Below the pieces are notes generated by a model, which saw only the letters and a list, made by a program, of their open reading frames with translations, had not been told where the DNA came from and did not search any database. DNA of 64,000 nucleotides, from positions 1 through 64,000 of the forward strand of contig JAPLEB010000093.1 of assembly GCA_026391555.1 (NCBI GenBank), read 5' to 3'. This DNA comes from Bacteroidia bacterium (lineage in GTDB: Bacteria > Bacteroidota > Bacteroidia > Bacteroidales > VadinHA17). Positions 24,000 through 33,266 of this stretch are shown here, piece by piece. Each line of letters opens with the position of its first letter. The first letter of the stretch is position 1. Made by a program: the position numbers and the translations under genes.

Positions 24000-25193
24000 T
24001 TAAGTCAGAAAATCTGCAGGAACATTTACCAACCGGGATATATCTGCTATTTTCTCTCTGATATTGAAATTTTTAGTACATTCTACTTTACAGATGTTAC
24101 ACCCATTACACGGATTATCATTCGTACCCAGCTCTCCAAGCAGAGAGTAAGCCATTGCCGGGTCTGAATAACCATAAGCATACATATATGCTCTCATCAG
24201 ATCAGGAACCGGAAGGTTCATAGGACAAGCCGGAATACATTTGCTGCATCCTGTGCAGTAGAGACCGGTTTCAGCACTTGCAATAATAATGTCATTCTTT
24301 TCCTCTTCTGTAATCGAAATGTCAGTAAGCAGCTTAACATTAAGATCGAGCTGATCAAAGTTAGTCATACCAGGTACTGTTGTATGAATATCCGTATTTG
24401 ATAAAACCCATTTCAAAGCAGCCGTGGAATTAACCGGCCTGGTTTTTTCCTTGTCAAGGAATCCACCTGCCAATGTCTTCATCGCGACAATACCTATTCC
24501 TGCTTCATTAGCTTTTTTAATCGCAGAATTTAATTCGTTGATATAGGCGTGTTTAAAATTGTAGGCCGTCAGTATTACATCCCAGTTATCTGTTGCAACA
24601 GCAGCATTAATAACATCTGGTTCATTACGGTGTGTCGAGAACCCCATAAACCTTATTTTTCCATCTTTTTTTAATTTCTTAACTGCATTAATAATTGGCT
24701 TATATTCAAGAAGTTCCGGATTATTAACAGCATGAACGTATAGAATGTCAACATAGTCCATCTTTAGTCTGGAAAGGCTGGTATTGAATTTCGTAAGAAA
24801 ATCTTCAGCAGTAGTTTTGCTGGTAGGTTTACCCTCCTTGTCCAAACCCACAGCTCCTACTTTTGTAGCAATAAAAAATGAGTTTCTGGGGTAATCAATT
24901 AAAAGATTTCCAAGCATTGTTTCGTTATTGCCATTCTGGTACCCGTTAGCAGTGTCAAAAAATTTAATACCTTTTTCATAGGCAGCCTTGCAAAGGTTTG
25001 GATTATCAGCCTTCATTACGCCAAAACTGATTACAGGAACCTTCATTCCGGTTTTTCCCAAGGTTCTATAGATTATATTTTCCGCCTGATCTGATGATAC
25101 TGCCGATACTAATGAGGGTGAGAATGCAACGATTCCGGCAGCGCCTGTTATTCCTGTTCTGAGGAAACCTCTTCTGTTTATACTTTTCATCAT
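24000..25193 (-). CDS. Aldo/keto reductase with C-terminal ferredoxin domain
   Basis: Oxidoreductase of 397 residues with a twin-arginine type leader (NRRGFLRTGITGAAGIVAF). The (beta/alpha)8 aldo/keto reductase domain covers about 40-310: FFDTANGYQNGN holds the catalytic Asp/Tyr, FFIATKVGAV the Lys and DILYVHAVNNPE the His. The C-terminal part carries iron-sulfur motifs: CTGCSKCIPACP (about 330-341) and CNGCNICKVEC (about 374-384), suggesting two [4Fe-4S] centres and electron exchange with ferredoxin-like partners. Substrate is unknown. The Tat leader implies export of the folded cofactor-loaded enzyme. Upstream gene is an MBL hydrolase 36 bp away on the same strand. Confidence 0.9.
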   Translation of the reverse strand: MMKSINRRGFLRTGITGAAGIVAFSPSLVSAVSSDQAENIIYRTLGKTGMKVPVISFGVMKADNPNLCKAAYEKGIKFFDTANGYQNGNNETMLGNLLIDYPRNSFFIATKVGAVGLDKEGKPTSKTTAEDFLTKFNTSLSRLKMDYVDILYVHAVNNPELLEYKPIINAVKKLKKDGKIRFMGFSTHRNEPDVINAAVATDNWDVILTAYNFKHAYINELNSAIKKANEAGIGIVAMKTLAGGFLDKEKTRPVNSTAALKWVLSNTDIHTTVPGMTNFDQLDLNVKLLTDISITEEEKNDIIIASAETGLYCTGCSKCIPACPMNLPVPDLMRAYMYAYGYSDPAMAYSLLGELGTNDNPCNGCNICKVECTKNFNIREKIADISRLVNVPADFLT

Positions 25194-25229
25194 AATATAA
25201 TTTTGATTTTAAAGGTATGATATGATCTA

Positions 25230-25982
25230 TTATTTTAAGTTTCTGATACGTACGGTAATATCGGTATCCTTTAAAAGTTTTACTATTTCATCCGTGTTAG
25301 TGTCTCCAAAATGGTAGGGGTATAAAATTTTAGGCTTAAATGCCCTTGCCGCATCAGCAACCATTTCAGGAGTCATCGTATATGGAAGGTTCATTGGAAG
25401 AAAAGCGACATCAATATTTTTCAGCGCTTTCATTTCAGGGGTGTTTTCAGTATCTCCTGCAATATAAAACCTTTTACCCCCGATAGTGAGAATATATCCG
25501 ACCCCTGCTCCTTTCGGGTGAAAAGGCTGACCAGGTGCGCGTTCATTAACAATATTATAAGCGGGTACGGCTTCAATAATAATGTTATTGATTTCCTGCC
25601 TGTCGTCCGCCCTCATAGCCATAGCCCATGAAACTTTTGCAGTAGAGTTTTCATTGCTGAATAACAGGGTTCCCTGCTTCTTCAGGTTATTAATCAGGTT
25701 AACATCAAGATGATCACTATGCTCATGGGTAACCAGGATAATGTCGGCTTTTGGAAGAAAATCGTAACTTCCTGAACTCCGTACCGGGTCGATGTAAATA
25801 ACAAAACCGTTCACTTTATACATGAGTGATCCATGTCCGAGGAAGTGCATTTCAACTGTTCCTGCAGAGGTATTTATTTTGTCAAAAGCAGGAAGGTCCT
25901 GAGAATAAGCCGAAATGGTCATTGAAATAATTATTATGGTTAGAAAAAATTTTAAAGCTCTGTTTAAATAGTAGTTTGCCAT
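25230..25982 (-). CDS. Secreted MBL-fold hydrolase (UlaG/UPF0173-like)
   Basis: Metallo-beta-lactamase fold protein. From ATG 25982 it has 250 residues with a signal peptide (FFLTIIIISMTISAYSQ). The metal motif THEHSDHLD is present, as are FLGHGSLMYKVNGFVIYIDP near the start and YIAGDTENTPEMK, FLPMNLPYTMTPE and YPYHFGDT, all typical of UlaG/UPF0173-like hydrolases. The open frame extends ten codons further, but that start would spoil the signal peptide. Substrate unknown. Likely co-transcribed with the Fe-S aldo/keto reductase downstream; divergent from the C25 protease gene. Confidence 0.85.
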   Translation of the reverse strand: MANYYLNRALKFFLTIIIISMTISAYSQDLPAFDKINTSAGTVEMHFLGHGSLMYKVNGFVIYIDPVRSSGSYDFLPKADIILVTHEHSDHLDVNLINNLKKQGTLLFSNENSTAKVSWAMAMRADDRQEINNIIIEAVPAYNIVNERAPGQPFHPKGAGVGYILTIGGKRFYIAGDTENTPEMKALKNIDVAFLPMNLPYTMTPEMVADAARAFKPKILYPYHFGDTNTDEIVKLLKDTDITVRIRNLK

Positions 25983-26136
25983 AAAATGAAAATTAGAATC
26001 TACAATGTTCAAATTCAGTTGTAAAAATACGAATTTTATGTTTTAATCAAATTTAATCCGGTTACAATCATTATATGTTGAATTTTTAATAACTTGCCTC
26101 CAGAATTTAGGTTATAGTGTTAATTAATTAACATTG

Positions 26137-29100
26137 ATGCGTTTAGGGAAAGATAAACAGGCTATTTTATTAGCAGTTTTTCTGCTTTTATCAGCATCAG
26201 CCGGCGGACAGGCAGGAAAAAGTTTCAAATACCAGTTTGATGGTAATTTGCAGAAGAGTGATGCCATTACCGAAAATCAATCTCTAATCATAAATTATTC
26301 AATATCAGAACTTAACGTTGAATGTGTTACAAATGATAATGGTTCTTTTTACCGAGTCTCAATCGCGGGCCACACTCCTACCGCCACTCCGGGTAAACCT
26401 GAGCTTCCGGTATTTAGCCGTTTGATCTCAATTCCTGATGGATCTGAATATAATGTGAAGATTTCTGAAGTCCGATCATCCAAAATCAATCCTTCGGGGG
26501 AAAAACTTGAAGGTGTTCTTTTCCCGGTACAGGAGGGTGAAACAAAGGAAGTTCAGCAAAGAAAACCTGATTTTAAAATTGACAAAACGGTGTACGCGGC
26601 AAGGGGATTAATCTCCTCTGACACAGTAAGAATTGAATCGTTAGGTATAGTAAGAAATAATAAACTGGCTAACCTGTATGTTTTCCCGGTAAGATATAAT
26701 CCACATTCGAACGTGCTCGAGGTTATTACTTCCATGAAGATTGAGATAACTTTTTCATATCCCGACAATATTGTGTCAAAATCTCTATTACCTGAATCGG
26801 CACTTTTTAATGAATCACTTGGTAAAGGAGTACTTAACTACAATCCCCGGGATGTAATTCCTGGTTACTCCGACCAGCCCGTGAAGATGGTAATCATCAC
26901 CGACTCTGCTTTCAGAAAGCAGCTTGAGCCATTTTTAAAATGGAAAACCCAGAAAGGTTTTAAACTTAAGGTCCTGTACAAAGGAGCCGGTCTGGCAGGT
27001 AATACCTATACTCAATTAAAGGATACTCTGACAAATATTTACAAAGCCTCATCCGAAACCGACCCTCCGCCTGAATATCTGCTGATCATCGGAGACGTGA
27101 ACAGAGTGCCTTATTTAAATACCGGATATCCTTACTATAATATCACCGACATGTATTACGGTGAATTTGATGGTAATGGCGATTATATTCCTGAAATGTA
27201 TATCGGAAGGCTTCCCGTTGCCGACACAACTGAATTAAAATCTGTGGTTAATAAAATAATTCAGTACGAGAAGTTTCAATTTGCCGATACTAATAAATTC
27301 TATTCACGGGCATTAGCTGCTGCAGGTAAAGATGCCTATTATGCAAATTACATGAACGGACAGGTGAAATATGCAATATCAAACTATCTGACAAAAATCA
27401 ATAAAATAAATGAATATCACTTTTATAATCAATCAGCCAGCAATGACTCAATAAAAAAGCTGATTAATTTTGGAGTTTCATTCATAAATTACACGGGCCA
27501 TGGCAGTTCTGACGGCTGGTTATACTCTAAAGATCCACCTTACTCTTATTATTTAAAGACTTTGGATGTAGGAGGGCTGGTTAATAAAAATATGTATCCA
27601 TTTGTAATCAGTAATGCCTGCCAAACGGCCATGTTTAATATTGCTTCTTCATTCGGAAATAAAATGGTTCTTTCCGGAGAAAAGGGGGCAATTGGGTTTA
27701 TTGGATGCTCAGCCAACTCTTACTGGGATGAGGATTATTACTGGGCCGTAGGACCCCGATCACCTTCTGCAGATTCCACCTATCAGGGAACAGGGCTCGG
27801 GGCTTATGACCGGCTATTTCATACACACGGGGAACCTGCTTCAGACTGGTATTTCACCATGGGACAGGTTAATTATGCAGGTAATCTTGCTGTGAGCGCA
27901 AGTACATCCTCATGGAAGAAGTATTATTGGGAGACCTATAACCTTATGGGAGATCCAAGTGTTATTCCCATCCTGGGGAAACCTGATACTTTCAACATCT
28001 CATTACCTGATACACTTCCAAATGGTATTAAATCTCTTTCGCTGAATATTGAACCGTTTGCATATTTGTCTGTATCGCATTTTGATACTCTATGGGATGC
28101 TTCATTTGCAAGTCCTTCAGGATCAGTTACACTTGATATGCCCGGGTTATCTTATGATTCATGCATGATTGTAATTACAGGCCAGAACAAATTACCTCTG
28201 ATTAAGACAATATATTTTTCCGATGTCAATAAGGAATTCATTAATCTGACCTCCACCGGCATAAATGATAGTCAGGGAGATGGCAATGGCCAGGCTGACT
28301 TTGGAGAAACATTTTACCTGAACCTTAAAGTCAGTAATCTTGGTTTAACAGATGCCAGCGGCCTTTATGCAAAAATATCGTCATCCTCCGACTGGATAAC
28401 AATTAACAACGATTCAGTATTAATTGGAAATCTTCCGGCCAAATCAGATACTGTTCTTTCAAATAACCTGGGTATTGCTATTTCCGATAATGTCCCTGAT
28501 AAAGGATTAGTTACGATTAAGCTGATGCTGAAAGATCAGAAATCAGAGAAACATTATACTATTGATATTTGTATTCATGCATCCGAACTCCAGATACTGA
28601 ATTGCATAATAGATGATAAGACATTAGGAAATGGCGACCAGATTGCCGATCCGGGAGAAATTTTTAACCTTGTTTTTAAGGTTCGGAACCAGGGAAGCAG
28701 TGATATATCAGGACAATTTACTATTGTCAGTCCCAATGAAAAAATCGAAATCTTAGACCTATATGGCAAATCAGGAATAATGAAATTTGGGGAGATTACT
28801 GATATTCCGATAAAAGTAAAATTACCAGAGACAATCTCATCCGGTAGTTTCATTTTAGTTTCGGCAACACTCAATTGCAGTCCGTTCCTGATAAATAAGG
28901 ACTTCTCTTTCAGGGTTGGCAGGATTAGAGAGAGTTTTGAATCATTATCATTTAATGTCTTCCCATGGATCAATAACAGTAAAATACCATGGTCAATAGC
29001 CGGAACTAGTTCATATGACGGTAGTATTTCAGCCAGGTCGGGCGCTATCAATGATAATGGATCCACTTCATTAATAATAAGGACCATTTATGCAACCGCC

Positions 29101-29934
29101 GATTCTGTTAAATTCTTTTACAAAGTTTCATCTGAAACTAACTATGATTTCCTTTCTTTCAGGCTTAATGGCACCGAGGTTTTCAAAAAATCGGGAGAAA
29201 CAGGATGGACAAAGAAAGCAATTCCTGTAACAGCCGGGCTAAATAAAATGGAATGGATTTACTATAAAGACGGCACCAAACTTGAGGGTTCAGATTGTGC
29301 ATGGATCGACATGATTGATTTTGCAGGATCAGGTACTGTCAAATACATTCAAAAAGACATCCAGGTTGCAAGAATAGTAACACCGGTTCAAAAGGACCAA
29401 AATGGACAAGGAACTGTAACGGTAAAAGTTATGAACATTGGTAAGGACACTCTAAATGGCTTCAATCTGGCCTACGAGGTCAATGATCATTTACCCCCAG
29501 TAACACAATATTTCGAAAACCCGGTTATTCCTTACGGTGATTCGTGTACAGTTTCATTCAAGACAAAAACTGATATGTCGAAATCAGGCATTTATAAAAT
29601 CACTGCTTACGTTGTTGACAATAACGATGATTACATTTTTAATGACACATTACGAGTCAGTTTTGAGAACAAAAAAATCGATGAGATATTTGTATTTCCG
29701 AATCCATTTACAGATCAGTTTACAATACTTATCAATTCCCAGGCTGCTGATAAACTTCAGATATCCATTACCAATATTTCAGGAGTTAAATTGTATAACG
29801 TTGAAAAAGAGATCATCAGCGGAAAGAATGCAATAATTATTTCTGATGTCAGATTATTACCTTCCCTTTATTATCTAAATATCCGCGGAGCTACAGTCAA
29901 TAAAACCATATTCGTTCTAAAAATAAATAAGTAG
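26137..29934 (+). CDS. Gingipain-type C25 peptidase with T9SS sorting domain
   Basis: Large secreted cysteine protease, 1265 residues from ATG 26137 (TTG 26134 is in frame but weaker). Signal peptide near residues 10-27; propeptide to about 220; C25 catalytic domain about 230-610 with His455 in NYTGHGSSDGW and nucleophile Cys495 in ISNACQTAMFN. Beyond it are several Ig-like/CARDB-type beta domains (NGQADFGETFYL, GDQIADPGEIFNL) and a carbohydrate-binding-like segment with SDCAWIDMIDF. The C-terminus (FVFPNPFTDQFTI, ISNISG-like turn, LYYLNIRG, final basic residues) is a type A Por/T9SS sorting domain. It should be exported by the type IX system to the cell surface. Confidence 0.93.
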   Translation: MRLGKDKQAILLAVFLLLSASAGGQAGKSFKYQFDGNLQKSDAITENQSLIINYSISELNVECVTNDNGSFYRVSIAGHTPTATPGKPELPVFSRLISIPDGSEYNVKISEVRSSKINPSGEKLEGVLFPVQEGETKEVQQRKPDFKIDKTVYAARGLISSDTVRIESLGIVRNNKLANLYVFPVRYNPHSNVLEVITSMKIEITFSYPDNIVSKSLLPESALFNESLGKGVLNYNPRDVIPGYSDQPVKMVIITDSAFRKQLEPFLKWKTQKGFKLKVLYKGAGLAGNTYTQLKDTLTNIYKASSETDPPPEYLLIIGDVNRVPYLNTGYPYYNITDMYYGEFDGNGDYIPEMYIGRLPVADTTELKSVVNKIIQYEKFQFADTNKFYSRALAAAGKDAYYANYMNGQVKYAISNYLTKINKINEYHFYNQSASNDSIKKLINFGVSFINYTGHGSSDGWLYSKDPPYSYYLKTLDVGGLVNKNMYPFVISNACQTAMFNIASSFGNKMVLSGEKGAIGFIGCSANSYWDEDYYWAVGPRSPSADSTYQGTGLGAYDRLFHTHGEPASDWYFTMGQVNYAGNLAVSASTSSWKKYYWETYNLMGDPSVIPILGKPDTFNISLPDTLPNGIKSLSLNIEPFAYLSVSHFDTLWDASFASPSGSVTLDMPGLSYDSCMIVITGQNKLPLIKTIYFSDVNKEFINLTSTGINDSQGDGNGQADFGETFYLNLKVSNLGLTDASGLYAKISSSSDWITINNDSVLIGNLPAKSDTVLSNNLGIAISDNVPDKGLVTIKLMLKDQKSEKHYTIDICIHASELQILNCIIDDKTLGNGDQIADPGEIFNLVFKVRNQGSSDISGQFTIVSPNEKIEILDLYGKSGIMKFGEITDIPIKVKLPETISSGSFILVSATLNCSPFLINKDFSFRVGRIRESFESLSFNVFPWINNSKIPWSIAGTSSYDGSISARSGAINDNGSTSLIIRTIYATADSVKFFYKVSSETNYDFLSFRLNGTEVFKKSGETGWTKKAIPVTAGLNKMEWIYYKDGTKLEGSDCAWIDMIDFAGSGTVKYIQKDIQVARIVTPVQKDQNGQGTVTVKVMNIGKDTLNGFNLAYEVNDHLPPVTQYFENPVIPYGDSCTVSFKTKTDMSKSGIYKITAYVVDNNDDYIFNDTLRVSFENKKIDEIFVFPNPFTDQFTILINSQAADKLQISITNISGVKLYNVEKEIISGKNAIIISDVRLLPSLYYLNIRGATVNKTIFVLKINK

Positions 29935-29994
29935 TGCATTTCTGACACTATATTAATATGTCAACCAGCCCATGATATGGCTTTGAACAAAAAA

Positions 29995-30021
29995 AAGGCT
30001 GACGGAAGAACCGTCAGCCTT
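29995..30021. terminator. Bidirectional intrinsic terminator
   Basis: Perfect 11-bp stem AAGGCTGACGG / CCGTCAGCCTT with a 5-nt loop, preceded by an A-run and followed by an AT-rich tail, between the convergent C25 protease and Gfo/Idh genes. Confidence 0.85.
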
Positions 30022-30087
30022 AAATTAACTATACGAAAATTTTTATTAAATTTCTTTAATATTAATATTTCTTAACCAAACATCTGA

Positions 30088-31575
30088 TTACACCGGCATA
30101 TCTGGTAATGTATAACCTTTGCTGTAATTATGTTTAACCATCTCAGCAGCAAACTGTTTTGCGTTCATCGGATCAGTCCATTTTTTGTTAAATTTTGGAT
30201 CGCCATCTGTGATGGTGAAATTATCTGAAATACAAATTTTCAAACTTTCAGTATCGCTGATATTAGTGAATTCCATCTTTTCACCATTCCATTCAAGTTC
30301 TTTGTTAAGACCCTGGAGTCGTACAGCAAGAACACCCATAACAACCATTTCGTTAAATGGACCTGCTTGTGAAAAATCAGATTTAGAAAGAACTCTGCTT
30401 TCCGGGCTCTCTTTACAAGCTCTTACCCAGTCCATCTCGTGTTTTCCATCTTCAACCCTGCGTTCTGTTTTAGGAACATTTGGAACACGACCAGACAACA
30501 GCCATGGGTCGACGCCATAACAACCGCAAATAAGGGTATCTTTTGAACCATGGAAGATAACACCGCCACCACGATTATTCATATTTTTTCCTTCCGGCCA
30601 GCCTTTTGGTTTTGGAGGTTGCAGACCACCATCATACCAGGTAACTACAACCTCAGGGTATTTAATTTTTGAGCCTTTTGGTGCAATTCTTTCGGGATAT
30701 GTTAATGTAACCATCTGTGCATTAGGTGCGCAGTCAGATAAAAGAAGTGTTGAACTGCCCTGAGCTTTGATCGGGTATTGCAATTTCAGACCTTTGAATA
30801 CCGGGTGAAGAATATGGCAAGCCATGTCGCCAAGTGCTCCTGTTCCGAAATCCCACCAGCCTCTCCAGTTCCATGGAGTGTATATGCTATTATATGGACG
30901 CATCCGGGCCGGGCCTATAAAAAGATCCCAGTTAAGTGTTTCAGGAACCCATTCACCTTTTGGGACATTTAGTCCTTGTGGCCAGATAGGACGATCAGTA
31001 AATGCTTCAACTCTTCTAATTTCACCAATCTCACCATTCTGTATCCATTCTGTTGTAAGATTAACTCCTTCTCCAGAAGAACCCTGGTTACCCATTTGAG
31101 TTGCAACCTTATATTTTGCAGCCAGTTTGGTTAATAACCTTGATTCATAGACCGAGTGTGTCAGAGGTTTTTGAACATAGGCATGTTTGCCCATGGTGAT
31201 AGCATTTGATGCTGCGACGCAATGCGAATGGTCAGCAGTTGCAACAATAACTGCATCGATAGATTTACCCATTTCATCATACATCTTTCGCCAATCCCAA
31301 TAAGCTTTTGCATCCGGGTTTGCAGTAAATACCTTTTTTGCATATCCCCAGTCAACATCGCACAGAGCGATAATATTTTCAGTTGGGGCAACAGCTTTTA
31401 AATTTGAATTACCCATACCACCAATACCAATAACAGCGATATTCAGCTTGTCGCTGGGGGCCTTGTGGCCAAAGCCACTCATAACTGAGCCAGGAAGTAT
31501 CGTCAGACCTGCTGCAACAGTACCGGTTCTTTCAATAAATGACCGTCGTGTAATGTTTTTCGAATTTTCTTTCAT
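30088..31575 (-). CDS. Gfo/Idh/MocA oxidoreductase, secreted
   Basis: NAD(P)-dependent sugar oxidoreductase of 495 residues with a twin-arginine leader ([18 protein letters not shown]). The Rossmann motif [13 protein letters not shown] is near 45-57; [18 protein letters not shown] and [16 protein letters not shown] contain the EKP-like catalytic signature, here QKP. The C-terminal half carries [20 protein letters not shown], a hallmark of the exported subgroup in this phylum. These enzymes are thought to act on glycosides through 3-keto intermediates. The DUF1080 gene lies 181 bp upstream on the same strand, and carbohydrate-active genes follow, so a shared glycoside-breakdown role is likely. 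Confidence 0.92.
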   Translation of the reverse strand: [495 protein letters not shown]

Positions 31576-31756
31576 TGTCAGATAGATTAAAATTTAATAT
31601 TGATCGTTAAAAATAATAATTATTATATTAAGTCAGCAATTTCAAGCGCCATATTTACTATAAGATTACAAAACAGTCAGAAGACCGAAGTCAGAAGTCA
31701 GGAGTTTCAAATACATTTAATAATGATCAGTAATAAAAATAAGTAAATAAAAAAAA

Positions 31757-32548
31757 CTATAATTCTCTGATCCAGATATTTCTATAGGCAACCGGATTCC
31801 CATGATCCTGAAGGACGAGACTTGCCGGCCCATGTTTTTTAATGAAATATTCAGGAATTCCGATATATTCAGTTGGCCCTCTCAAACTTACATTATTCTG
31901 AATCAATACTCCATTATGAAGAACAGTAACCCTTGGAGGTGTGAAATATGTAGTAGTATCGTTATTAAAAGTCGGAGCTGTGTAAATAATATCATAAGCC
32001 TGCCATTCGCCAGGTTTCCGGGAAACGTTTACCAGAGGAGCATATTGCTTATACAGGCTGCCTGCCTGACCATGACGATAGGTGCGGTTATTGTAACTAT
32101 CAAGTACCTGGACTTCATAAAGTTCCTGTAAAAACACACCACTGTTTCCCCTGCGCTGGCTTTCACCGGTAACTTCAGATGGTGTCCTCCATTCAATATG
32201 TAACTGAAAATTCGAAAATTTACGTTTTGTTTTTATCACACCTGATCCCTTTACACAAATAAGTGCACCATCCTGAACGATCCACTTTGAAGGATTTTCC
32301 CGGCTATCTTCCCATTCCGAGTCGATATCTATTCCATTAAATAAAACGATCGCATCGGAAGGAGCATCACTGTCTTTTGCACCAGGTTGTACGATTTTTA
32401 CTTCAGGATCCCAAATCTCTGTCATCCCCGGGGTCATTTTGTTGGGATCAACAGGCTTCGTTGATGGAGGTTTAGTAGTTTGTTGTGCCTGTATTGAGCC
32501 ATAAGCATAAGCGAACAACATTAAACTGATAATTAATAGTTTTTTCAT
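31757..32548 (-). CDS. DUF1080 (3-keto-disaccharide hydrolase-like) secreted protein
   Basis: Secreted lectin-like beta-sandwich protein of 263 residues with a signal peptide at 1-21 (AYAYGSIQAQ). The DUF1080 pattern is clear: IVLFNGIDIDSEWEDS, WIVQDGALICVKGSGVIKTK, FQLHIEWRTP, RRGNSGVFLQELYEVQVLDS and GPASLVLQDHGNPVAYRNIWIREL. The family is now associated with hydrolysis of 3-ketoglycosides made by Gfo/Idh/MocA oxidoreductases, and one such gene follows 181 bp downstream. Together they fit a secreted oxidise-then-cleave glycoside pathway. Substrate not deducible from sequence. Confidence 0.88.
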   Translation of the reverse strand: MKKLLIISLMLFAYAYGSIQAQQTTKPPSTKPVDPNKMTPGMTEIWDPEVKIVQPGAKDSDAPSDAIVLFNGIDIDSEWEDSRENPSKWIVQDGALICVKGSGVIKTKRKFSNFQLHIEWRTPSEVTGESQRRGNSGVFLQELYEVQVLDSYNNRTYRHGQAGSLYKQYAPLVNVSRKPGEWQAYDIIYTAPTFNNDTTTYFTPPRVTVLHNGVLIQNNVSLRGPTEYIGIPEYFIKKHGPASLVLQDHGNPVAYRNIWIREL

Positions 32549-32775
32549 AATTTTTTTAATTAATAGAGTTTTATTTTTTTTATATATGTCGTAATCAAAT
32601 AATTAAGCCTACTAAACAGGAGAAGTTTGTAATGACAGTATTTAATGTAGACCATCTTAAGCTAATAAGCTCATAAAAATATATATTTTCCCTATTGCCT
32701 GGTACATTATTCAGAAATAATCCTGACTATTGCCAGTATTCAGAAAAAAAGATAAATTGCCGGAAATAATTATTA

Positions 32776-33249
32776 ATGGAAATAAAATATTTTTCTCTTG
32801 GTATAAGTGAAAACAACAAATTTGTAAAAATATTCAAGATAGTATTCGGTGTTGTGTGCTTTGCAGTTGCAATCTTTTGGATGATTTTCAATATCAAATC
32901 ATTAAAGCCTGATGGAACAGCCTGGATAACAATTATATTCCTTTCAGGGTTTGGATTTTACCAGATATTATCAGGGTTAGGCCGTGCTACCAGGTTTATC
33001 GAAATAGGCAACGATTGTATTCGCCTTAAGAAGAATCCTGTTCTTCCACCTGTTGTAATGAGTGAAAAAGATATAGAGAAAATAGAACTGTATCCCATGA
33101 ATCTCATTTTCTTCCTGAAAACAAAAAAAAGAATTCTTCTGCGGTTTGGATCTACGTTTTACGAAACGAATGAACTGATAAAAGATGAGATTCTTGGGTT
33201 TGCCGAATCGAATAAAATCCCACTCGAAATAATACAGGAAGAGTTATAA
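32776..33249 (+). CDS. Hypothetical membrane protein
   Basis: A 157-residue protein of no family I recognise. Two transmembrane spans occupy about residues 20-40 (IVFGVVCFAVAIFWMIF) and 52-71 (WITIIFLSGFGFYQILSGLG), followed by a soluble domain of about 80 residues with IRLKKNPVLPP and a KKRILLRFGSTFYE strand, resembling a small PH-like cytoplasmic domain. It stands between the DUF1080 gene (divergent) and the convergent lyase-esterase gene. Coding character is good, function unknown. Confidence 0.7.
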   Translation: MEIKYFSLGISENNKFVKIFKIVFGVVCFAVAIFWMIFNIKSLKPDGTAWITIIFLSGFGFYQILSGLGRATRFIEIGNDCIRLKKNPVLPPVVMSEKDIEKIELYPMNLIFFLKTKKRILLRFGSTFYETNELIKDEILGFAESNKIPLEIIQEEL

Positions 33250-33266
33250 GAAGCAAAATCAGTTTA